From positions 189,072,561 through 189,136,560 of the forward strand of contig OY282560.1 in the NCBI GenBank assembly GCA_958295665.1: a stretch of DNA of 64,000 nt, in the 5' to 3' direction. The notes under the pieces were generated by a model. It was not told the origin of the DNA and made no database searches. It worked only from the letters and a program-made list of their open reading frames with translations. The first letter of the stretch is position 1, and every line of letters begins with the position of its first letter. Both the position numbers and the translations under genes were made by a program. This document shows positions 22,490 to 34,984 of the stretch, one piece after another. The DNA comes from Tipula vernalis (lineage: Eukaryota > Arthropoda > Insecta > Diptera > Tipulidae).

Positions 22490-24627
22490 ATTAACGATTT
22501 TGTTATTGTTTGCCATAGGAATTCATAGTAAAAATGATATTTTTAGCTTCAAATTTTTCAATGAGAAAACCAAAAATATTATAATACGTTTATATAAATG
22601 TTTTCTATATATCGTTATCAACAATAGACCAGAAGACTATAGATTAAATGAATATTAATTACAGAAATATTAAAATTAAATTGACGAATGGAACGGTGTA
22701 CTCCAGCGGACAATAGTGAAATATGTGATAGGCTGTAAAAAAAATTTGCTACATGAAGTTATATGGAAATATTGTTTATTTAAATTACATTTTTATTTGT
22801 GAAAATAGTAATTATTGCACAATTGAATAAATCCAATACGGAGTTTGAAGTGTGATTTTTGTAAATCTGATTCATTTTTAACATTCTTATCATTTCAAAT
22901 ATCAGAAAATTGTGCTTAAAAATTGCAGAAATTTATTGTTAAGCTCACTGTAAATATATATGTGGGTCACTAAACGATTTTGGAGCTTTATTAGACCACA
23001 GTTACCACGATTTGATTTATTAATACAATCTAAAATTTAATATTTTTAAAACATTTATGTTTTTAGTAACACTAGCTTATTTTAAAGTTACTGCAATATT
23101 TAAGTACACGTTTCAAATATTTAGAATGAAAAGGATGTCCCGAATCAATCAGATATACAAAAATCACACTTCAAACTACATATTGGATTATTTCAATTTT
23201 CCAATCATTACAATTTTCAGAAATGAAAATGTAATTGAAATAGACACTATTTCCATATAACTTCAAATAGCAAATTTTTGTTACAGCCTATCACATATTT
23301 TACTTTTGTCCGCTTAAGGCGCTTTTTAAACTTTTTCATTCGTCAATTGTGTCTGAAATATATTTTTCGAACTTTTATCTTGATAAAATACATCAAAGTT
23401 GGCTCTGACGAACTAAAATAATACTTGCTAAATTTATCTTTAGTTTTACTATTGTACGTCAGATGTCTAAGTTGTTAAAAATTATTTAATCACCAAATTA
23501 TCACACGTTCTTAATATTTTGTCAATTTGTTTTGTTTTCCTACAATTTTTAAGCTTTAAATTTCCCCAGGTGGTAATTTTTGGTTCAATTTTTCAAAATA
23601 TGTACTGCCATCACTGCCATCTCTATATAATATCTATTGACTTAGTGATGCACGATTCGTAGTAAGCTTTTATTTCAATTCGACCAGAATGATATTGTTA
23701 TGAAAAAATTATAAATTTTGGTTTAAATAAATTAATTATTACAGTAAAACGAAAAAGATATTCTTAAACGATGCTCATGTGTGTTGAAATTCAAATATTT
23801 ATGAAAATCTCGCAGAGATCGTAATTAATAATTTGTAGCGTTTTCATTTAAAAATTTGTCTTTGGAAAAAAGTGATTTTCCATAAGTTTTATTTGTTTTA
23901 ACATAACCATCTTGATGTAAATAGAGCCGGGCATGTGAAAAATGAACTTAAAATAAGGTAATAATGTATTTTCATAGGGTTTGTATGAAAAAACGCTATT
24001 TCGATTTGACGATAAAACATGAATAAAAAGTTAAATCCAGTTAAATAATTTTTTCTGAAATTGCTAAAAACAACTCAATGTCTTACTCATTTAAAACTTA
24101 AATTTCGCTATTTTCCAGCAATAATCAATAGAAAATAAGCGAAATTAAATTAAAAAAGATTCAACAACAATAAGAATATGTATTAAAAAGAGAAAATTCA
24201 ATTTAATGACGTCATGATTTATCCACATCTAATTCGTTAAGCGAGGGATGGCTACAAATCGAAATTTCGTTAACCGAATTTTTCGTAGATTTTCCGAAAA
24301 TTCGTAAAAAAAGATTCCGTAAATCGAGGGATGGTAATGGTTGTATTTTTTATAAATTTCGAGTTACGAGTGTATGACGTATATTACAAAATGAACAACA
24401 TTTAAAATTTCAAAAATACCGTATTTTTGAAGACGATTTCTACTAAGAAATAAACATTTTCATTCAAACTAAAATAGTAAATTAAAATAATCGTTTTCTC
24501 ATATAGTTATACAGTCGATACTGGAGGCTCTTATTTATACAGTAGGCTCTGGTTTTACTTAGAAATGTTTGGTTTTTTCCTCAATTCCCTTATAAAGGCT
24601 TCGTTTTTTAGACTATGGCTTTGTATA
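22490..24627 (+). mobile_element. Dispersed non-autonomous repeat, copy B, split by two insertions
   Basis: Segments 22490-22680, 23347-23915 and about 24545-24627 together are colinear with copy A (4720-5595, reversed). They include CATAGTAAAAATGATATTTT, AAATAATACTTGCTAAATTT and the end GACTATGGCTTTGTATA. Two stretches are absent from copy A: 22681-23346, a foldback element, and about 23916-24544, unclassified AT-rich DNA containing two copies of CGAGGGATGG. No coding capacity. Confidence 0.75.
22681..23346. mobile_element. 666-bp foldback/MITE nested in copy B
   Basis: The ends are TTGACGAATG (22681-22690) and CATTCGTCAA (23337-23346). Inverted similarity continues far inward: AATATGTGATAGGCTGTAA / TTACAGCCTATCACATATT, ACTTCAT..TTTCCATATAACTTCA, and TTTGAAGTGTGATTTTTGTA / TACAAAAATCACACTTCAAA. 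So each arm is roughly 230 bp. Comparison with copy A near 5337-5341 shows the pre-insertion sequence and suggests AATT as the target duplication or part of the end. No transposase. Confidence 0.88.
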
Positions 24628-26439
24628 ACCTAGGTTGTTTGATAGGTTTTGAAATTGGGGTCACTTGGAACAATAAAATGAGTCATACATAATATCTTTA
24701 TTATTTATTAAATGATTTCAAAATATTATCAAATTGTAAAATTAATATCACAATCTGCTGATAATCACCATTAAAGGGAATCTGCAGTATTTGTTAAAAC
24801 ACCTAAACTCCTCCCACGATAAAAATCAATTTTACCGATTTTCTTGTTTGGTTTTCTATTGATCATGTCGAATGCCAATAATAAAGAGATCAGAGTCCGT
24901 CCATTTTAGTATCTATTAGAGCATTTTGTTACTGCAGAAATGTAATTCGAAAAATATAAAACTCACAAAAACTATTTTAACAATATGTGTACTTATAGTG
25001 ATAACAACATAAATAATAACAACTATCTGTATAATAACGCACGCGAAATACTAGTATACATACATATATACATACATATATAACATACGTTAGTAACACC
25101 ATTTTTATGTTTTCGTCGAGGTGATGATAAAGTGGAAAATTATAAACAGAATAAAATATACAAAAAAAAAAAAAAAAATTGAATAAAATAAAAACATAAA
25201 ATAAATAAATAAAACAAAAAATATAAATTAAAAATAATTAATTGCTGCATGAATTTAATTATTGGACATAATTTTAATTGTTCTCGTTTAATTACAACAT
25301 ATGCATTAATTTCTATTTAATGAGCGTAGGTATATGTATATGCACATTTTATATAAATATGTAGGTAAACCATGTCATCCTCATTATTTAGTCAGTCGTA
25401 CTTTTGTATATGAATTATTGAATCTATTCAAAATGCATTCGTCAACTCACGCAGCACTTTCTGAATTGTAATCCACTATAAACTATGAGGTACACACATA
25501 CATACGTATAAAACACACATAAATTCCCCAAAAGTATAAAAAATTCCATTTCCATAAAATAAATAAAAATATAATAAAATTTAATTTGCATAAATTTAAA
25601 TTAAAAATTAAAATAAGTTTTTATTTTTGTTTTGTAAAAACTAAAATAATAAAAAACCAAAACCAAAAAATATTTTAAAAACAAAAATAAATTTTTATTT
25701 TCTAAATAAAATAAATTTGCATAAAAATTAACTTAAATTAATTAAAATTATTATATTTTTGTAATAATTTTAAATGTTCTTAAATAGAATTAAAATAAAA
25801 TAAAAAATAATTATACATAAATTTTTTTTTTGTTTTAATTTTTAATTTTTGTGTATGAATTATTTATTTTAGGGTTATGTATAAAAAAATACATAAATTT
25901 TTTTTTGTTTTTTTTTGTTTTATGGATATAATGTTGGTTGAGCTTTAGAAGTTTCGGTACGAGCTTAATGTAAATTATGTTGTGTTTTTTTATTCATGTG
26001 TACATATCTGTTGTGTAAAGGATTTTCTTCATGTACCTTTTGAGTTATTTAAATATTTATGTTTCAAGTTCAACTGGTTAAGATTCTGATTAATTAAATT
26101 TGCAGTTTTACGTTATGAGGTAAACAACTTTATAACCCGATACATATAAGTATCAATCAAATGATAAATCCTTACCGTTACGATTACATTAAAGAAACAA
26201 AAACAAACTTCATTAGCAATTCAGGCATCATTCGATTGAGAAACATCTTTTCTTTTAAATATCCTATTTATCCCGTACTAAATATGACCGACAACTTTAT
26301 ACAATAATTGAAGTCGAAATGAAAATGTAACGAGAAATTTTATTTAATTATACTTCTAAGGTAAAGCAGCAAATCCATTTTCAGCCGTTTTGGAGAATCT
26401 GCATTTTAAAATTGTAACAGTTCTCTATGTACTTCAACT
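24628..26439. other. No gene seen; AT-rich, short microsatellite
   Basis: Very AT-rich. ATACATACATATATACATAC-type microsatellite at about 25055-25085. Long runs of AAATAAAATAAA character from 25140 to 25930. Nothing codes. Confidence 0.55.
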
Positions 26440-27136
26440 TTTACTTTATACATGGTGAAAAATTCATCAAATCACATATTTGTGGACGTCATGTTTTAAT
26501 GTTTTGAATATATAGCACTAAACTAAAAAATTATAAATTAAATTTCATTAATTATTTGGCAGTGTTAAACAAAACATTTATACAAAAAAATTTTTTTTAA
26601 TTTTTGTTGTTTTTTAAGAGACAGGGTGTCAAATATTTGAAAAATTCATGCGCCATTTTGCAAAAGAAGAAATGAAAGACGGTACAATTTTTATAATTAT
26701 TTTATAATCCCTATTCATTTATCTTTAAAATGAACCCAATTTTATAATTGGTAAAACTTGTCAAAGCTGGAATCGCACGGGACCAAGCGAAATTTCCAGC
26801 TCTGAGAAGTTTTCCAGCTCTTACAAGTTCCAGTGTTAAAACGTTTGCGCTATAGTCACATTTACAAGTCCATCGTCAATTTTACTAGAAAATCTTGAAT
26901 AAATGAAATTTTAATGTATAGATAGATTACCAACTCTCGTTTAGACCAAAAATTATTTTATTTAAAATAGTTCAGTTTATATACATGATATGTATGTTCA
27001 TAATTTACATATTTTGTTCATTTACATATATACTTAGACGAACTTCAATCAGAAAATTAAATAAATATGTATTTCTTCAACATAAATTAAAAATAATTAT
27101 CGATAAATTAAAGAAAAATTAATAAACTTGTAAAGC

Positions 27137-28388
27137 TTAATTTTTATTAAAAAAGTCTCTCAACGTAGATTGTTTAAGCTTGGAAGTTGAAGGTTTTGAA
27201 ATGACTTGCAATTTGGCCTCTAATGCAAAGTTTAATAATTTTGGGTCATTTTCATTCAGAGCGTATCGTTGAACCTCTTCGAGGTGCTGTATAACAACAC
27301 ACCTAGTTGGTATAGCAATGCTTATCTCATTGATTGAATCTGAGTCGTTATCACTGTTATTTGCCTCTGTTTGATTTGATGTTGAAGCAACATTTGACAA
27401 TATTTCAGTTAAAATTTGATCATTTTCAGATAGTGCTTCTTGGTCGATAGTTCAATAGTCCAGTGCACTATTTAAATGATCCCCATAAATCGCCCCTATC
27501 ATATTTTGCAGCTCCATTGTATTAGGTTGCAAAGATGCAGTGGTATTTGGTGGAAAGAATATTAGCTTAACGTTAGAATAATCATTCTTTGGGTGGCATG
27601 TAGCATTGTCTAAAAATAAGAGGATCTGCCTATCAGCTTTAGACATTTCATTATTTAGATCACGTAGAATTTCTACAAAAATGCTGGATGTCATCCAAGC
27701 TTTCCTATTAGCATAATATTTTATCGGAAATGTTTTTAAGTCGATGTTTTTGAATGCTCTTGGTTTGATGGCATTTCCTATAATGATTGGTTTTTTAATT
27801 GTCCCATCCATAAAAACAACCAACGTGACAGTGAGCCTGTCCTTGGCTTTCTTGCCTCCAAAGCATTTCTCCCCTTTAAGTGATAAGGTTTTGTCTGGAA
27901 GTGCTCGATAAAATAAAGCTGTTCCATCCATATTCGCAATATTTGACACATCGTAATCATTTATTATGTCTTTCAGATTAGTGTGCCATGAACTAACGCT
28001 TTCAGGATCAACGTCCTTAGCTTCACCTGAAATTTGTTGAAAAGTAATGTTGTACCAATGTTTAAAACTGTCCAGCCATCCTATGGACGCCTTGAATTCG
28101 GTAAATGGTGGAATATATTTTTGTGCGATTTTGTATTGCTTTTTCCTTTAAAATAGGCCCCGAAATAGGGAAATTTTTGTTTCTTGCGGCACAAAAACCA
28201 TTCATACACATGTTCCCCAATTTTATCATATTTTGTCACCTGTTTTTTGTTTAAATAATTTTTCGGATTCACATGAATTCACATTTGAAATGAGCAGCAC
28301 TATATGCAATGGTCGAACCAGATTCTTTCATTTGGATTGTCCTATATTTTTGCTCGAGTGATAAATTATTTACAGAGACTTTTTTCAT
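27137..28388 (-). pseudogene. Tigger/pogo-type transposase, pseudogene
   Basis: Minus-strand DDE transposase of the pogo/Tigger (CENP-B-like) group. In order it shows an N-terminal psq-type helix-turn-helix (LSLEQKYRTIQMKESG, from the ATG at 28388). Next comes the CENP-B DNA-binding half (VYEWFLCRKKQ..PISGPILKEKAIQ), then ASIGWLDSFKHWYNI. The catalytic core has NMDGTALFYRALPDKTL, AWMTSSIFVEIL and LLFLDNATCHP, and ends in FFPPNTTASLQPNTMEL. The third catalytic aspartate, normally in QPxDxG, is replaced by threonine. Frame changes and a stop occur near 28130-28275. A stop at 27452 and a missing segment separate the core from the serine-rich C-terminal tail (27137-27400). Confidence 0.92.
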
Positions 28389-28477
28389 TTCGAAGCTGCA
28401 ATAGTCAATAAAAACACAATTAAAAAGGGGTTTCACTTCAAGTAAAGCAATTTAATCACTACATACATATCTCACCA

Positions 28478-28628
28478 GGGCCTGAATTCCGGTTCGGTGA
28501 CAAATGATAATGAGAAATGACTTGATTTTTTATTTCAACTAGTCGGTTGCATTTTTATTTAGAGTAGGCGAAATAAAACATAAAGTCATTTCTCATTCTC
28601 ATTTGTCATTGATCCGGAATTTGGGCCC
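28478..28628. mobile_element. 151-bp foldback MITE inside the Tigger element
   Basis: 46-bp inverted arms (28478-28523 and 28583-28628) begin GGGCCTGAATTCCGG and end CCGGAATTTGGGCCC. They also share TGACAAATGA.AATGAGAAAT. The GGGCC end resembles Harbinger MITEs, but no clean 3-bp duplication is seen. Confidence 0.85.
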
Positions 28629-29400
28629 AGGATCATAAATTAAAAAATACTGGACAATTAAACTAAATTGTGAACTAACAAATCTATAATGATTGTCTGT
28701 ATGAATTTACGTTTTTACTACATACTCATTTAATTTGTGCTCCCCCGTTTATAAAAAACCTTTATTACTTTTGAAGAATAAAATCAACTAGAAATCATTA
28801 CATAAGGTTTGACAGCTTTTGTTTGTTTGTTGTATAGTTTTGTTTGATTTTATTTTAGTGTTTTCATATTCAATTTACTTGTTTAGTGTTCCCTTATGAA
28901 AATTTAAATGGTTCAAATACTTTATTAGAGATGTCTAAACTAAATCGTTAAATGTAAAATAGTGAAACTTTTGTTACTATGTTTACATCTTAAGGTATCT
29001 TATTAGGTATGTTTTTGGCTTGCAATTTTATTACGGGTTTCATAAGTTGAATTTATACTATTTCATGTTGTTAAAGGTTTAACAAGTTTCCGGCAAGACC
29101 AAGTTTAATTCAGTGTAAAAATTAATGTTGGGAAAAAATTTCCGCCTTAAACAAGTTTCCGGCATTTCCAAGTTCCAGCTTTGGCAAGTTTCACTAGTTT
29201 TTTTCTATAGCAATAAATACAATATCAAGTACATGAATTTTTCAAATATTTGACACCCTGTATCTTAAAAAATAACAACAACAAAAAATTATTTTTCTTA
29301 AATGATTTATTACTACTCATTTAAAACATAAAATTCAAACATGATTTCCGGGCCCATATAAAGGATATGCGATTTCACGTATTTTTTTCCTTATTCATTT

Positions 29401-30224
29401 CACTTCGTTCTAACCTTTAATTATACACTGTTAATACCACTCTGAATTCAGCATTCAGTTGTTGAAGAAATATCTGACGTTGATCAAAATCTGACGTTTA
29501 ATATTAACTAGTAATGTGTTCTTTTTTAGCTTATTTGTAGTGAAATAATTAAAGTGCTACCATAGTACATTTTTTTTAGCTATATTTCAATGGAGATTGA
29601 GCAACATATTTTTTGTTTTTGTAATTCGGAAAAAGGAGGCGAAGGCGCTCTATTTGTATTAAACGCCCAGTGAGCGCACTATTCGTTTAAAATGCTTAAG
29701 CGATTTTTGCGATGGAAGACTATAGTATTTTTACCACCAAATTACGGAATCGTGTGATTACCCTACTTTACATGCTTTAGTTATATTATCCGTAAAAAAT
29801 ACACGGGACCTACAAGTAAACAAGACGCCATTTTAAAAAACAAAAAAATAAGACACCAAATTAGAGTAAACAAAAGCGGGTTTAGAAGAGTTCAAGAGAT
29901 GAGAGTTTGCTTAGTAGCAAACAAAACATTAAAACAATTGTAATTAGGAACCCTATAAATGGTCTTACAATGAGGTTCCAGCATTGCAAACAATTGTAAT
30001 GAGGAACCCAGTGTTGTGGTTACCAACATTGCCGTGATCAATTCAAATATTTCGATCAAGGGTTGAAAAGTCGTCCGGTGTAAACGAAAGATCAATCGTC
30101 AATCGATCTTTCTCATGGTCGATTTTAAGACCTATGAGACCTATTATTGGTTCTAGCCTTTGTTTACAATATGTTCTTGAGAGGATCTTGTTAGGTTATC
30201 TCTGGACGATAAACTCTTCGTTTT
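29401..30224. other. No gene seen
   Basis: AT-rich to moderate composition. A short direct repeat (CAATTGTAATTAGGAACCC near 29936 and CAATTGTAATGAGGAACCC near 29991) is the only structure. Confidence 0.5.
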
Positions 30225-30776
30225 TCGTTTCGGTTGGTGAAATGCTTGAAATTAAACAGATTAACTTGCACCAGGAACCTTATCTTCTCGATGGCTCTTT
30301 TTGTGGACTAAACGTCCTTAATGGTAGAATTTTTTCTAAGAATTCTGTTTATAAAACTAGACTAAATTTGTGAAACTTCAGCAGGCAGGCCTTGTTGCTC
30401 AAATCAATGCGGACGTTCTTGTTATTACAGAATGCTTTACGTATTGTGGAGGGGCGGATTTACACGTCAACGCTTCTAAAACTGATTTGGTTGTATTTAC
30501 CATAGGCATCGAGATTATGGTGGTCTAACTGTGCCCTTTCTCTTCGGGAGGCCGATTAATAGGTCCGACTACGTTAAACATTTAGGAGGTTTCTTGGACA
30601 GTAAACTCTCCTGGAAATTTCGCCTGGAGTATAAACTTCAAAAATATACTGCTATCTGTTGGCAGTGTGGACGAACATTTGAGAAAACCTGGGGTCTGAC
30701 TCCGAAAATACTGTGTTTCATCTATAAATCGTTGGTTCTACCGATGTTATCTTATGCTTCCTTGGTATGGTGGTGA
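30225..30776 (+). pseudogene. LOA/R1-type non-LTR retroposon fragment (EN start joined to RT end)
   Basis: Plus-strand remains. At 30250-30360, EIKQINLHQEPYLLDGSFCG matches the first motifs of an AP-type endonuclease domain (QxNLxx, QEPYL) with a short internal loss. At 30465-30776, VNASKTDLVVFT, then after a frame change SDYVKHLGGFLDSKLSWKF, GLTPKILCFIYKSLVLPMLS and YASLVWW, is the region after the RT palm in R1/LOA/I-type elements. The rest of the endonuclease and most of the RT are deleted between them. The base composition is visibly less AT-rich than its surroundings. Confidence 0.82.
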
Positions 30777-31289
30777 GTGGCTAAATTAAACCAAAAACGA
30801 TGTAATACCGAGACGTCTAATGAACATTTATTTTCAAAAAATAAAAAAAACAACAACAATAAATGGAAACTACAGTAGAACTTTAATAACCTTATCTTCT
30901 TAATCCCTTTAAATCAGACTCTCTGCTGTTAATTTCTTCTTACCTCTTACTTCTTCTTGATTTGCGTTTGACTTTGAATTGAGTATGCCCTACGAGTATA
31001 AAAATTTAAAAAACAAATCTAACAAAAATTCGCATTTCTCACTACTTTTATTTTTGTTTTTTTTTTTGTATTTACAATTTTTATGTGTGAGTACGTACAT
31101 CAATTCATACAAAATTTGTGATAGTTTGCAACAAATAAATAAAAAACATTATGAGATACATAGAAAATAAACGATTCTCGTATAGTTTCCTAATAAGTTT
31201 ATGTTATTGGTTTTAGATTTTTTAACCTTTTCCCGGCTGAATAAAAAAAAACTACATATTTCGTCTGGAGTTCATATTTTGTACTCGTA
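30777..31289. other. No gene seen
   Basis: Low-complexity AT-rich DNA next to the left end of the large foldback element. Confidence 0.5.
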
Positions 31290-31414
31290 TATGAAAATAA
31301 AGCGAATTTATGTTACTAACATGGGTGTACATTGCGTTATGAACTATTTGTTGTGCCAAGCTGGGAATATACATTTGATTATGATACTTACTAAATGTGG
31401 CATTCTAAATTGAA

Positions 31415-32905
31415 TTTTAGATGAAGTTCTGGAATATGGCCAAGTATAATGGAACTTGTCTATTTCTCAACCGCTTATAATGAAATTTTTTATGTGCGTT
31501 TGAAATGGGCTTTTAAAACGATTTTTGGAAGAAGTTCTGACATATGACCAAGAATGATGGCACTTGCCTATTTCGCACTTGCGCATTATGATGAAATTGG
31601 ACAGGTGCATTGGAAATGGGATTCTAAAATGATTTTTGGGTGAAGTTCTGAAACATGGCCAAGTATAATGGAACTTGCCTATTTCTCAACTAATTATGAT
31701 GAAATTCGGTTTGTGCGTTGGAAATTGGATTCTAAAATGATTTTTGGAAGAAGTTCTGGAATATGGCCAAGTAGGATGAAACTTGGCTATTTCTAAACTG
31801 ATTATGATGAAATTCGACTTGTACAATCGAAATGGGATCTTCAAATGATTTTTAGATGAAGTTCTGGAATACAGCCAAATATGATGTAACTTGTCTATTT
31901 CTTAACCGATTTTGATGAAATTCGACACGTGCGATAGAAATGGGATTCTAAAATGATATTTAGATGAAGTTCTGGAATATGGTCAGTTAGGAAGGAACTT
32001 GGTTATTCCTCAACTGATTAAGATGAAATTTGACTTGTACGATGGAAATGAGATCTTCAAATCATTTTTAGATGAAGTTCTGGAGTAAGGCTAAATAGGA
32101 TGGAACTTGGGTAGTTCTTAACCGAGTACGATGAAATTCTACTTGTATGATGGAAATGGGATCTTCAAATAATTTTTTTGATGAAGTTCTGGAATATGGC
32201 CAAGTAGGATGGAACTTGTCTATTTCTTGAACGATTTTGATGAAATTCGACAAGTGCGATAGGAATGGGATTCTAAAATGATATTTAGAAAAAGTTCTGG
32301 AATATTGTCAATTAAGAAGGAACTCGGTTGTTTCTCAACCGATTATGATAAAATTCCATTTGTACGACGGAAATGGGATCTTCAAATGATTTTTAGATGA
32401 AGTTCTGGAATATTGCCAAGTAGGATGGAACTTGGATATTTCTTGAATGATTTTGATGAAATTCGACAAGTGCGATAAAAATGGGATTCTAAAATGATAT
32501 TTAGAAGAAGTTTTGGAATATGGCTAAATAGGATGGAACTTGGCTATTTTTTGAACGATTTTGACGGAATTCTACTTATACGACGGAAATGGGATCTTCA
32601 AATGATTTTTAGATGAAGTTCTGGAATATGCCCAAGTAGGATGAAACTTGGCTATTTCTTGAACGATTTTGACGAAATTCGACTTGTGTGATGGAAATGG
32701 GATCTTCAATTGATTTTTAGATGAAGTTCTGGAATATGGCCAAGTAGAATGGAACTTGGATATTTCTTGAACGATTTTGATGAAATTCGACAAGTGCGAT
32801 AGAAATGGGATTCTAAAATGATATTTAGAAAAAGTTCTGGAATATGGTCAGTTAGGAAGGGACTCGGTTATTTCTCAATCGATTATGATAAATTTTTACT
32901 TGTGT
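31415..32905 (-). repeat. 108-bp tandem repeat, about 14 units (left arm)
   Basis: Unit of about 108 bp. GAAGTTCTGGAATATGGCC recurs near 31423, 31531, 31642, 31750, 31857, 31964, 32073, 32181, 32289, 32397, 32505, 32614, 32722 and 32829. Each unit also contains GATGGAACTTGGCTATTTCT and GATGAAATTCGAC. Two variants, one with ATCTTCAAATGATTTTTAGA and one with TTCTAAAATGATATTTAGAA, are interspersed. Orientation is opposite to the right arm. Confidence 0.95.
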
Positions 32906-33463
32906 GTTTACAGAGGAATACCATTTTGTGAACAATTAAAATTGTTGGTTTAGAAATTCGATATGAAGTTTTGCAAGTATGTCAAAGGTGTTAAAGATTT
33001 TTTCTATTAGATTGATTATTTACTAGAAGATATTTTTCCGCAATTATTTAAAAAACACTTTTGATTGAAATATAATTTGACTCTAAAGAAATAAAATAAA
33101 CTTTGTTTGGGGGATTTTACTAACAATTGAGCTAATAAAAAGTAAAATGAGGGGGCATAAGAATAAATATTACCTGTCGCACCGTCGCTCAATTAGCAAA
33201 GCTGGTTAGAAATACTTTCTAAACAATAAGCATTGAGAAGCATAATGGAGATTGGCTGAAAAGAATCTCTATTTGAATTGCGCAAGAGCCGGTCTTTCTT
33301 ATTTTTAGAATATACAATTTAAAATTAGTATAGGCAAAGCGAGAAAACGCTAGTAATAAAGCAGAAAGATCTATTCATGCAGTCATGTTTTTCGGCCATA
33401 ACACAGCTTTTCGAAATTGTTTTTATAACACTACACAAGCATCATGAATAACATGAGATAGTA

Positions 33464-33636
33464 TTGGGCGCTTTCAGCTCTACCAACTGTTGGCAACATG
33501 TTGACTAAAATAACCCTGTTGTTTTCTGAATGCCCCGATTTATCGAAAATTCCATGGCAATGTTATGTATCGAATGTCATTTTGCCCCTCAGTAAATTTT
33601 GAAAGCCAACATGTTGCGGGACCTGAAAGCGCCCAA
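33464..33636. mobile_element. 173-bp MITE with GGGCGCTTTCAG ends
   Basis: TTGGGCGCTTTCAG (33464-33477) and its complement (33623-33636) bound the element. A second pair, CCAACTGTTGGCAACATGTTG and CCAACATGTTGCGGG, lies just inside. It is the intact relative of the split copy at 16066-17806. It lies in the loop of the foldback element. Confidence 0.88.
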
Positions 33637-34254
33637 TGACACCCGTTTCCAAGCCGTTGAAAGCTTACTAAAAGCGATTGTGTTGGAGTCAGTGCTTTAA
33701 TTTTCCACTTTATTTTTTAAAGCCAACATATCGAAAATTCCTCGATCTCATACTGTTTGAATAATAATTCAAATCGAATCATTTTTGACGTCAAGAACGA
33801 CGTGATGATAATTATCTTTAGCAAAAATCATGGAACATATCTAACACCTGATAAAGAAAAGCACATAAGCAGCACGGTTATTGTACAGTTGAAATTGTAA
33901 TTAAATAAGTATTTTATACAAAAACCGCTAATACTTAAGCAAATTAATTAATGAAATATGTATATGTATTATTAGGTAAGAGTAATATTAAATATAAGTG
34001 ATAATTATATTAATTATTATAATAAGTGATATATGCAAAATGAAAAGTTTTTGATAGAATAGACCCCTTGTTTGATTCATACATTTATTTTAGAATTATG
34101 TTCATTTTACACTTTACAGGAATACTAACTACAGTTTCGTTAATTAGACTACAATTTAAAATGATCAGTCGAACAAGAAGCTATAGTAATATTTTTTGAC
34201 GTTTTCTCTAAATAGGGAAATCCATGAAAACTTGGGAACTTTGCTTTAAAATTA

Positions 34255-34580
34255 GATTTTCCTATACCAGGAGGGATGTGCGTGTGATTTTTATTCCAGA
34301 AATGGTGGAAAGATCCCCTGAGGATGTTAGGCCTTTACAGATCCATTAGCCGCACATTATTTATTCTGAAAACCAAACCTTACATAAAATACCGGTTCGG
34401 TAGATTAGATTCAACGCCTTCACGCGACCTTACATCATAAATTGATGACACACTCCGGAACAAAGAGGTACTATTATGTTCATTCATTGATATTCCACGG
34501 GCTTTTGATAATACCAAATTCAAAGTCCTTTTGGAACAAGGACAATCATGGGGTATAGACTCGGCCTGATCCTATAAGTA
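34255..34580 (+). pseudogene. R1/LOA-type reverse transcriptase fragment
   Basis: Plus-strand text reads RVIFIPEMVERSPEDVRPLQ, equivalent to the VxFIPKPG..YRPISL start of the RT domain, then LLCSFIDIPRAFDNTKFKVLL with the first catalytic aspartate block. Several stops (near 34346 and 34566) and small losses. It is less AT-rich than its surroundings and sits in the loop of the foldback element. It may come from the same family as 30225-30776, but the pieces do not overlap. Confidence 0.75.
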
Positions 34581-34984
34581 GTTTGCTTCTTTGTAGCATC
34601 ATGAATAACATGAGATGTTATAATAACATAATAACAAAATGTTTAATAATAACTATTACTCCTATTTTGGTTCTCACCTCACCGAGAAATACTATGCAAA
34701 TGTTACTAGATTTGTATGAAATTTTTCGGTGAGGTGAGAACCATAATAGGGCTAAGAGTTAAACAAAGTTTATTTTATTTCTTTAGAGTCACATTATATT
34801 TCAATCAAAAGTGTTTTTTTAAATAATTTACTTTTATTTGCGGAAAAATATCTTCTAGTAAATAATCAATCTAATAGAAAAAATCTTTAACACCTTTGAC
34901 ATACTTGCAAAACTTCATATCGAATTTCTAAACCAACAATTTTAATTGTTCACAAAATGGTATTCCTCTGTAAACACACAAGTA

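Larger units (their letters stand above)
26440..29400 (-). mobile_element. pogo/Tigger element with long inverted ends
   Basis: The two flanks of the transposase pseudogene mirror each other. CAGGGTGTCAAATATTTGAA (26621-26640) pairs with its complement at about 29244-29263. Similarity then continues outward through AACAACAA-type runs to AACATGAC/ATTTCC, GTGATTT and TTTTTCACCAT-like text (26450-26500 and 29335-29390). A third, isolated copy of this end lies at 52560-52785. Inside, subterminal words such as TTCCAGCTTTGRCAAGTTT recur near both ends (26755-26830 and 29080-29205). The exact outermost boundary is uncertain. Confidence 0.75.

Noticed and set aside
25055..25085. ATACATATATAC run as a regulatory site
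   Set aside because: It is an ordinary microsatellite in very AT-rich DNA.
31415..32905. Regularly spaced 108-bp repeats reminiscent of a CRISPR array
   Set aside because: The whole unit is repeated with no unique spacers, the host is a eukaryote, and the block is the arm of a foldback element.
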